Part shown: one piece after another, positions 14,802 to 19,682 of the stretch
Numbering within the stretch: position 1 is the first letter of the stretch
Layout: each line of letters starts with the position of its first letter
DNA from: Verrucomicrobiales bacterium
Lineage (GTDB): Bacteria > Verrucomicrobiota > Verrucomicrobiia > Verrucomicrobiales > DEV007
Assembly (NCBI GenBank): GCA_013911195.1
Contig: JACETS010000026.1
Location: forward strand, 1-19,682
Direction of reading: 5' to 3'
Length of the DNA: 19,682 nucleotides
Made by a program: the position numbers and the translations under genes
Notes under the pieces: generated by a model
The model's database searches: none
The model's input: the letters and a program-made list of their open reading frames with translations, nothing else
Told to the model about the DNA's origin: nothing

Positions 14802-16817
14802 TTAATTATGATCTTTAGTTTTAGTATAATCCCGTCTCAGCCAATCAACTATTAATTCGACACTTTTCTGGTCTAGTTTTCCTGGCTTAATGCTGCCATC
14901 TTCATTACTAACGTCTAAGAAATTAGGCATTCTGTCATTATCCTCACCATAAAAGCGTTTGTGACTCGAGTTCCCAATAAAATCAATGAGCCACTGTCTT
15001 GACATGTAATCACTTAAATCAGGGCCCTTTTTTCCTCCTTCTCCTCTAATCTTATGGCAGTCAACGCATGAATAACCATCTTCTCCAAGCAATTCAAAGC
15101 CCTCAGCAACAAATTCCATATCTTCATTTTCGAGATCACTTTGATAAGAAAGTTTGGCCTCAGCGGATAATCCGGCTGAAAGTAATGCTATATCTTCATT
15201 ATCAATCTCCTCTTCCTCAAGAAATTCTGCCATTGAGCTCTCTTTAAATTTTGTATTCCCAAAAAACTGATTCGATTGATAATGCTCTAGAGTCAATAAT
15301 TTTTCAATCCACTCTCTCGAACCAACTCCTTTAAGGTCAGGTGCGGACTGGTCATCCTGCATTAAACCTCCATTACCATCAAGAGGACTACCATTCTCAT
15401 CATATCCATAGGCATGGCAAGAGGCACAATTTGATGCAAAAAGACTAGGCCCCTGAGTTAATGGATCAGAGTATAATAACGAGAGTGCGCCCTCTGGGGG
15501 AATTCCATCATTACTAACAATTAACTCCTTAACTCTTTCTGCCTGTTTATGTGCGTTTTCAACATCCTCAAGATAAACAGCATCTGATGCATCTTTTTTA
15601 AAGGCCATAACTGTTAAGTACAGAAATCCACCTATCAAAAGATATAAAACGACGACGTTAAACCAATGACCTATTTTTTTAATGCCAATAAGAGGCATCA
15701 TGAAAAGCATTGTAGCCAGTACACTAGGAACAACGATTGCTCCCAAGATTAGACCAAGTTCACCTTGAAAAGGTTCAAATTTCAACATCAAGAACAAAGA
15801 CATGAAATACCAATCAGGACGCGCAGCGTTATAAGGTTGGGAAGGGTCAGCTGGTGAAGTTAATTCGGTGCCTTTCCAAAATACGAGAAATAGTACAGCT
15901 CCAATAACAGCAAAACATGCAATGGCATCTTTTAATATCTGATCTGGCCAAAACATTCCATCTCTACGAGGCCTTCTAAAAGAGTCATCCGATCTTCCTT
16001 TTAAGTGTAAGAATGCAATACGAATTATAGTGGCAAGGGTTAAAGCTGAAGGAATCCAAAGGACCCATGGAGGATTTGATTCGCGAAATACATATGAGGC
16101 AGCGGTCAATCCTAAAAGGCACAATGCTGTAAAATACCAATAGTATAGTGCACCTGCCTTAGTTGTTGGCTTTGCCTCAGTAATCCCATGTTTCCTAAAC
16201 AAATATATATGAAAAACTATTAAACCAATAAGGGATGCGGGCAGAACTCCAGCATGCAAGGCAAAGAATCGGGTTAAAGTATGATGGCCGTAATCTGAGC
16301 CGCCAACTACAACTTTTTGTATATCTCCACCAATTACTGGCACAACTCCAGCAAGATTTGTTGCTACTTTAGTGGCCCAAAAGCCTTTTTGATCCCAAGG
16401 CAGGAGATAGCCAGTTAATGATGTTGCCAATGTGATGAACAAAAGAATCACTCCGAACCAGAAATTAAATTCCCTAGGAGCTCTATAAGCACTATCGATG
16501 ACAACTTGTACTAAGTGGAAAACAAGAAGAACAACCATTATCTGAGCTGTCCAATGGTGAATACCTCTCAAAAGCCATCCAAATGCCATTTCATTTTGTA
16601 TATAGAAAACACTCTCCCATGCCGTTGAAGCGCTCGGACTGTATGCCATCCATAGGAAAACACCCGTAATGAACTGAACCATTATGGCAAATGTTAATGT
16701 ACTCCCCCAAACATACCTCCACCTAGCTCCACCTGGGACACGCTCAAATAAAGCTTCCTTAGTTAAGGAACCAATACCTGTTCTGCTCTCTAACCAATTA
16801 GTTAATGATTTTATCAT
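14802..16817 (-). CDS. Cytochrome b fused to a dihaem cytochrome c domain (bc complex)
   Basis: A 671-aa quinol-oxidising membrane subunit. Residues 1-405 are a full cytochrome b (b6 part plus subunit IV part). The haem b ligands are H87/H101 and H188/H203, with 13 and 14 residues between them, the b6f-type spacing. The quinol-site motif is PDWY (334-337) instead of PEWY. The residue aligning with the b6 Cys that binds the extra haem c is Val36, so that haem is not expected. Residues 415-671 add two periplasmic cytochrome c domains with CASCH (464-468) and CVDCH (584-588); M630 in RMPNFLDV is a likely ligand of the second. The fusion replaces a separate cytochrome c1. It overlaps the Rieske gene by an ATGA junction. 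AAGG and GAGG upstream are only part of Rieske coding sequence. Confidence 0.93.
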   Translation of the reverse strand: MIKSLTNWLESRTGIGSLTKEALFERVPGGARWRYVWGSTLTFAIMVQFITGVFLWMAYSPSASTAWESVFYIQNEMAFGWLLRGIHHWTAQIMVVLLVFHLVQVVIDSAYRAPREFNFWFGVILLFITLATSLTGYLLPWDQKGFWATKVATNLAGVVPVIGGDIQKVVVGGSDYGHHTLTRFFALHAGVLPASLIGLIVFHIYLFRKHGITEAKPTTKAGALYYWYFTALCLLGLTAASYVFRESNPPWVLWIPSALTLATIIRIAFLHLKGRSDDSFRRPRRDGMFWPDQILKDAIACFAVIGAVLFLVFWKGTELTSPADPSQPYNAARPDWYFMSLFLMLKFEPFQGELGLILGAIVVPSVLATMLFMMPLIGIKKIGHWFNVVVLYLLIGGFLYLTVMAFKKDASDAVYLEDVENAHKQAERVKELIVSNDGIPPEGALSLLYSDPLTQGPSLFASNCASCHAYGYDENGSPLDGNGGLMQDDQSAPDLKGVGSREWIEKLLTLEHYQSNQFFGNTKFKESSMAEFLEEEEIDNEDIALLSAGLSAEAKLSYQSDLENEDMEFVAEGFELLGEDGYSCVDCHKIRGEGGKKGPDLSDYMSRQWLIDFIGNSSHKRFYGEDNDRMPNFLDVSNEDGSIKPGKLDQKSVELIVDWLRRDYTKTKDHN

Positions 16818-17377
16818 ACCTCTACCTTGTCAGTTACTCCTGCTTTAAAATTCACAAACGTTACCCACACTTCACCTTTTGATAAAAGCTGTTCGTCGAT
16901 CTCGAGTTCATCCAAACCTCTAGGACTTACACTTTTACCAATAATGCCTCCCTCCATATCAAAATTACTCTCATGACATGGACAACTAAACATTTCTCCA
17001 TTTGGATTCAGGTCAACACTACAACCTGCATGTGGACAGCTGCTGTTAAATGCTACAACTTCAGTATCACCAGTCTTTCTAAGAAAAACTGATCCGATTG
17101 GTTTATTAGCGTATTTTGTCCAGGCATCCTTTCGTTCAGCAACAACCTGATAAAGTTTAGGGGTTCCGTCAGCTGGAAGATCTTCAATGTTAGCTAACAT
17201 GACCTTCAATTTACTTGAATCCTTCTTGCCTAATGGCGAGAGAAGAGTAGCAACTCCAGCACCAACTGGAACTGTAACCACTGCACCACCAAAAACAAAA
17301 CTAGCAGCCTTAGACAAAAACTGTCTTCGTTCAGGATTCTCAACATTATCTTCTGATGGAGGTAGCGGCTCGTTCAT
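16814..17377 (-). CDS. Rieske iron-sulfur protein of the bc complex
   Basis: A 187-aa Rieske [2Fe-2S] subunit. The frame is open back to an ATG at 17485, but I place the start at the ATG at 17377, which opens MNEPLPPSEDN and puts a twin-arginine-like ERRQFLSKA 16 residues in, just before the single hydrophobic anchor (SFVFGGAVVTVPVGAG). The cluster ligands, numbered from this start, are C114 and H116 (SSCPHAGC) and C132 and H135 (FSCPCHES), with the disulfide pair C119 and C134. The usual GPAP segment reads SPRG. It would pass electrons from quinol to the fused cytochrome c. It is the first gene of the minus-strand block; its upstream region is shared with the divergent sugar-isomerase gene. 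Confidence 0.92.
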   Translation of the reverse strand: MNEPLPPSEDNVENPERRQFLSKAASFVFGGAVVTVPVGAGVATLLSPLGKKDSSKLKVMLANIEDLPADGTPKLYQVVAERKDAWTKYANKPIGSVFLRKTGDTEVVAFNSSCPHAGCSVDLNPNGEMFSCPCHESNFDMEGGIIGKSVSPRGLDELEIDEQLLSKGEVWVTFVNFKAGVTDKVEV

Positions 17378-17465
17378 TATTTTTAATACGTCAACTGTCC
17401 TACAATAGAGACCTCCAAACAAATTAAAACTCAACATAAACTGGTGCAAAATCACTCTTTTTATT

Positions 17466-17495
17466 GAGACACTGGGATAATTCATGTTGTATAGT
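17466..17495 (+). promoter_or_regulatory. Candidate promoter of a leaderless transcript
   Basis: GAGACA (17466-17471, four of six matches to TTGACA) and TATAGT (17490-17495, five of six to TATAAT) are 18 nt apart. The -10 ends 6 nt before the ATG at 17502, so transcription would begin at or next to the start codon. It lies in the 124-nt gap between divergent genes. No matching promoter for the Rieske gene was clear on the other strand. Confidence 0.35.
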
Positions 17496-17501
17496 TATCA
17501 A

Positions 17502-18446
17502 ATGTCATTAAAACCCCATAATCGCAGAAATTTCTTAAAATCAGCAACCCTTGGATCAGCCGCTTTATTATCAGGCAGCACTTTGAGCCTATCAAAAGAC
17601 GCAAAAAGCTCAAAATTTAGCAACTCTATAGGTGTTTCTACCTACTCATATTGGGGGTTTAGAAGGGAAGAATTCCGCCCAATTGAAAAATGTTTAGATA
17701 TCGCTGCTAAGCAAGGTTTCGACGGGGTTGAAATCCTACAGGTGCAAATGGAAGAATTCGCACCTTCCTACCTACAAAAAATTAAAAAACACGCATTTTT
17801 AAATGGATTGGATTTAATGGGTTTCTCAACCCATCAGGATTTTGTGGACCCTGACCCTAGGAAAAGACGACACAATGTTGAACAAACTATTTTTTATATT
17901 AAACAAGCACATGACTTAGGCATTCCAACAATAAGAATCAATACTGGCAGGTGGAATACATCAAAAAACTTTGACCACCTCATGTCTAACCGTGGAATTG
18001 AGCCTGTTTTGGATGGCTACACTGAAAATGAGGGATATGAATGGGTAATAGACTCAATAGGCAAGCTTGTTGGCGAAGCTGAAAAGGCAGGGGTTGTACT
18101 GGGTCTAGAAAACCATTGGGGCCTTGGGTTAACACCAGAAGGCGTTTTAAGAATTGTGGATACCATCAATTCTCCATGGCTAAAAGTTACACTCGATACA
18201 GGAAATTTCCTTGAAGATCCATATGAGAGGCTATCAAAGCTTTCAGCTAAAACAGTCCTACTTCAGGCAAAAACATACTACGGAGGTGGAAGATGGTACA
18301 CTCTTGACCTCGACTACGACAAAATATCGAAAATCATGGATGAAGCAGACTACAAAGGATGGATTTCTCTAGAATTTGAGGGCAAAGAAGATCCTGTTAG
18401 TGCATGCAAAAAAAGTTTATCATTGCTTAGAAAAGCATTTGGTTAA
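17502..18446 (+). CDS. Tat-exported sugar phosphate isomerase/epimerase-like protein
   Basis: A 314-aa TIM-barrel protein of the xylose isomerase-like/AP endonuclease 2 family. An ATG at 17484 is in frame, but the one at 17502 gives a proper twin-arginine signal, HNRRNFLKSATLGSAALLSG, so I prefer it. Numbered from there, candidate metal ligands are E203 (VLGLENHWG), D232 (TLDTGNF), Q255 (LLQAKTY) and E291/E293 (SLEFEG). Family marks include FDGVEILQVQMEEF and GIPTIRINTGRWN. These exported members probably act on sugars or keto-sugars in the periplasm; the real substrate is unknown, and the name reflects the fold only. It leads a three-gene plus-strand operon, 18 nt before the SGNH hydrolase gene. 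Confidence 0.85.
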   Translation: MSLKPHNRRNFLKSATLGSAALLSGSTLSLSKDAKSSKFSNSIGVSTYSYWGFRREEFRPIEKCLDIAAKQGFDGVEILQVQMEEFAPSYLQKIKKHAFLNGLDLMGFSTHQDFVDPDPRKRRHNVEQTIFYIKQAHDLGIPTIRINTGRWNTSKNFDHLMSNRGIEPVLDGYTENEGYEWVIDSIGKLVGEAEKAGVVLGLENHWGLGLTPEGVLRIVDTINSPWLKVTLDTGNFLEDPYERLSKLSAKTVLLQAKTYYGGGRWYTLDLDYDKISKIMDEADYKGWISLEFEGKEDPVSACKKSLSLLRKAFG

Positions 18447-18464
18447 AATAAACATTTATTAGAT

Positions 18465-19106
18465 ATGAAACTTTTAAAGATCAGTCTCTCTATAATCATT
18501 GTTCTCGTTAATTGCTCTTTCGCCGAAACCATTAAAATTGCCTGTGTTGGTGACAGCATCACTTTTGGAGCAGGTATTAAAGATAGAAAGAATATGAATT
18601 ACCCTATTCAGTTAGGTAAAATACTTGGAGAGAAATATGAAATAAAGAATTTTGGAAACAGCGGTTCAACCATGTTAAAAAAAGGTGATAAGCCTTATTG
18701 GAAGCAAAGGGAATTCAAAGCAGCGCTAGAATTTAATCCTAACATAGTTGTAATTAAATTAGGCACTAATGACACAAAACCACAGAACTGGAAACATGGC
18801 GCTGATTACCTTGACGACTATAAATCGATGATCTCAATATTCTCAAACTTAACCAGCAAACCAAAAATTTACATATGCCTTCCAGTGCCAGTAGTAGAAT
18901 CACGTTGGGGAATAACTGATGATATTGTAAATGAAAAAATTATACCAACTTTAAGAAAGATCTCAAACCAGACAAAGTGTAAGATCATTGATTTAAATAC
19001 TCCATTCAATAACAAGCATAGTCTAATTCCCGATAAGGTTCACCCCAACGCAAAAGGTGCTACAATTATTGCTAAAGAGGTAGCAAAATCGATACTTAAT
19101 TCCTAA
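18465..19106 (+). CDS. Exported SGNH/GDSL-family hydrolase
   Basis: A 213-aa esterase-fold protein. The signal peptide is residues 1-20 (ending NCSFA). The four SGNH blocks are complete: VGDSITFG with nucleophile S31, FGNSGSTM with G67, KLGTNDTKP with N102, and PDKVHPNAKG with D190 and H193. It is likely a periplasmic or secreted carbohydrate esterase, for example a deacetylase of acylated sugars, which would fit a neighbour acting on sugars. The substrate cannot be told from sequence. No Shine-Dalgarno sequence precedes the ATG. The next gene begins 5 nt after its stop. Confidence 0.88.
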   Translation: MKLLKISLSIIIVLVNCSFAETIKIACVGDSITFGAGIKDRKNMNYPIQLGKILGEKYEIKNFGNSGSTMLKKGDKPYWKQREFKAALEFNPNIVVIKLGTNDTKPQNWKHGADYLDDYKSMISIFSNLTSKPKIYICLPVPVVESRWGITDDIVNEKIIPTLRKISNQTKCKIIDLNTPFNNKHSLIPDKVHPNAKGATIIAKEVAKSILNS

Positions 19107-19111
19107 AATTC

Positions 19112-19588
19112 ATGAACTTTGTAAAGCCCTTACGAAGACAGCATTTTTTTAATCTATTAACCATTTTGTCATTATTTTTTTCTGACACAAAATCAATCGC
19201 TCAATTAAAAACTAACAACAAAACAATCTCTGGCTCAGGACAATTCGGAGGGGCCTCAATAATAAAACCTAGAGCATCAGAATTAAAAAAGACAACAAAG
19301 AGAATCACCTATCTTGCGGTATCCGGTCATAAGGAATGGACCAACGACCAAGGGAAAATAATCAAAGCTAGATTGATTGCTTTCGATTCGGGTAATAAGG
19401 AAAAATTTATTCCTCCTACAATTATAAAAGAAAACAATATAAGAATGCTAGTTGGCAAAAAATCCTATATTTTTGAATTAAAAAAGCTAAATAAAGAGAG
19501 CCAAAAAGAAATTCTTCAGCTTAACGATGGCTTCAAAGCCCATTATAAAAGAATTGAAGAAACACAGAAAAAAAAGAATTCTAAATAA
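19112..19588 (+). CDS. Exported SHD1-domain-like protein
   Basis: A 158-aa protein with a hydrophobic N-terminal export signal (FFNLLTILSLFFSDTKSIA, cleavage near residue 30). Residues 72-137 follow the SHD1 (Sla1 homology domain 1) pattern common in PVC secreted proteins: HKEWTNDQGKIIKARLIAFD, then IRMLVGKKSYIFELKKLNKE and SQKEILQLN. An insertion of about ten residues (GNKEKFIPPTI) separates the two halves. The tail is Lys/Glu-rich. SHD1 is a small SH3-like binding module, so this is probably a binding or accessory protein and not an enzyme. It closes the plus-strand operon. Confidence 0.7.
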   Translation: MNFVKPLRRQHFFNLLTILSLFFSDTKSIAQLKTNNKTISGSGQFGGASIIKPRASELKKTTKRITYLAVSGHKEWTNDQGKIIKARLIAFDSGNKEKFIPPTIIKENNIRMLVGKKSYIFELKKLNKESQKEILQLNDGFKAHYKRIEETQKKKNSK

Positions 19589-19646
19589 TTTTATTTTGCT
19601 TAAGCTAAATAATAAATAACAATTTCAAAAACCAAAAATAGAATTA

Positions 19647-19682
19647 ATGAAACCTAAACTCAAAAACCTAATAACAAGTTTA
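19647..19682 (+). CDS. Possible start of a further gene, cut by the window edge
   Basis: ATG at 19647 opens MKPKLKNLITSL, still in frame at the last base. A basic start followed by hydrophobic residues resembles the beginning of an export signal, as in the neighbouring genes. Only 12 codons are visible. The 58 nt between this and the SHD1 gene contain an 8-bp palindrome (GCTTAAGC, 19598-19605) but no convincing terminator. Confidence 0.4.
   Translation, partial: MKPKLKNLITSL

Noticed and set aside
17378..17485. A 36-residue N-terminal extension of the Rieske protein starting at 17485
   Set aside because: It would put the Tat motif over 50 residues in and would run through the divergent promoter region; the ATG at 17377 gives a normal Rieske N-terminus.

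Overview
The window looks like a chromosomal segment of an AT-rich bacterium of the PVC group, most likely a marine Verrucomicrobiota. This is an inference from gene content. The indicators are a PVC-type membrane-bound dehydrogenase with a CxxCH haem partner, ThuA-like and secreted sugar-isomerase-like TIM-barrel proteins, an SHD1-type secreted protein, LamG plus thrombospondin-3 repeat proteins, and a cytochrome b carrying fused haem-c domains beside a ResB/CcsA assembly system. Nearly all genes lack a Shine-Dalgarno sequence.

Layout. Positions 1-1691 (+) hold the 3' part of a secreted adhesin-like protein with two near-identical LamG domains joined by calcium-binding TSP3 repeats. It converges on the minus-strand block with only 9 bases between stop codons, beside a perfect 10-bp hairpin. 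Positions 1701-6097 (-) hold an Ebo metabolite-traffic cluster, in transcription order: a 91-aa protein in the first position, EboB (TatD-like hydrolase), EboE (TIM barrel), EboC (UbiA prenyltransferase) and EboD (sugar-phosphate cyclase). No EboF phosphatase is present. Positions 6164-10211 (-) hold a periplasmic oxidation module: a ThuA-like protein, a PVC dehydrogenase with HEAT repeats, and a separate PVC c-type cytochrome. Positions 10237-17377 (-) hold a respiratory block, in transcription order: Rieske protein, cytochrome b fused to a dihaem cytochrome c, a zinc-ribbon membrane protein, a lipoprotein of a lineage-specific family, ResB and CcsA. Positions 17502-19588 (+) run divergently and encode a Tat-exported sugar isomerase-like protein, an SGNH hydrolase and an SHD1-domain protein. 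The start of a further gene is probably at 19647.

How the genes fit together. The Rieske/cytochrome b complex and the PVC cytochrome need haem attached outside the membrane, and ResB/CcsA lie in the same transcriptional direction to do that. The dehydrogenase and PVC cytochrome probably pass electrons from a periplasmic sugar or alcohol oxidation into this chain. The Ebo genes would make a cyclitol- or prenyl-linked small molecule, or help move one across the inner membrane; the product is unknown. There is no gene-free stretch over 300 bases, and I see no tRNA, rRNA, CRISPR or insertion sequence.
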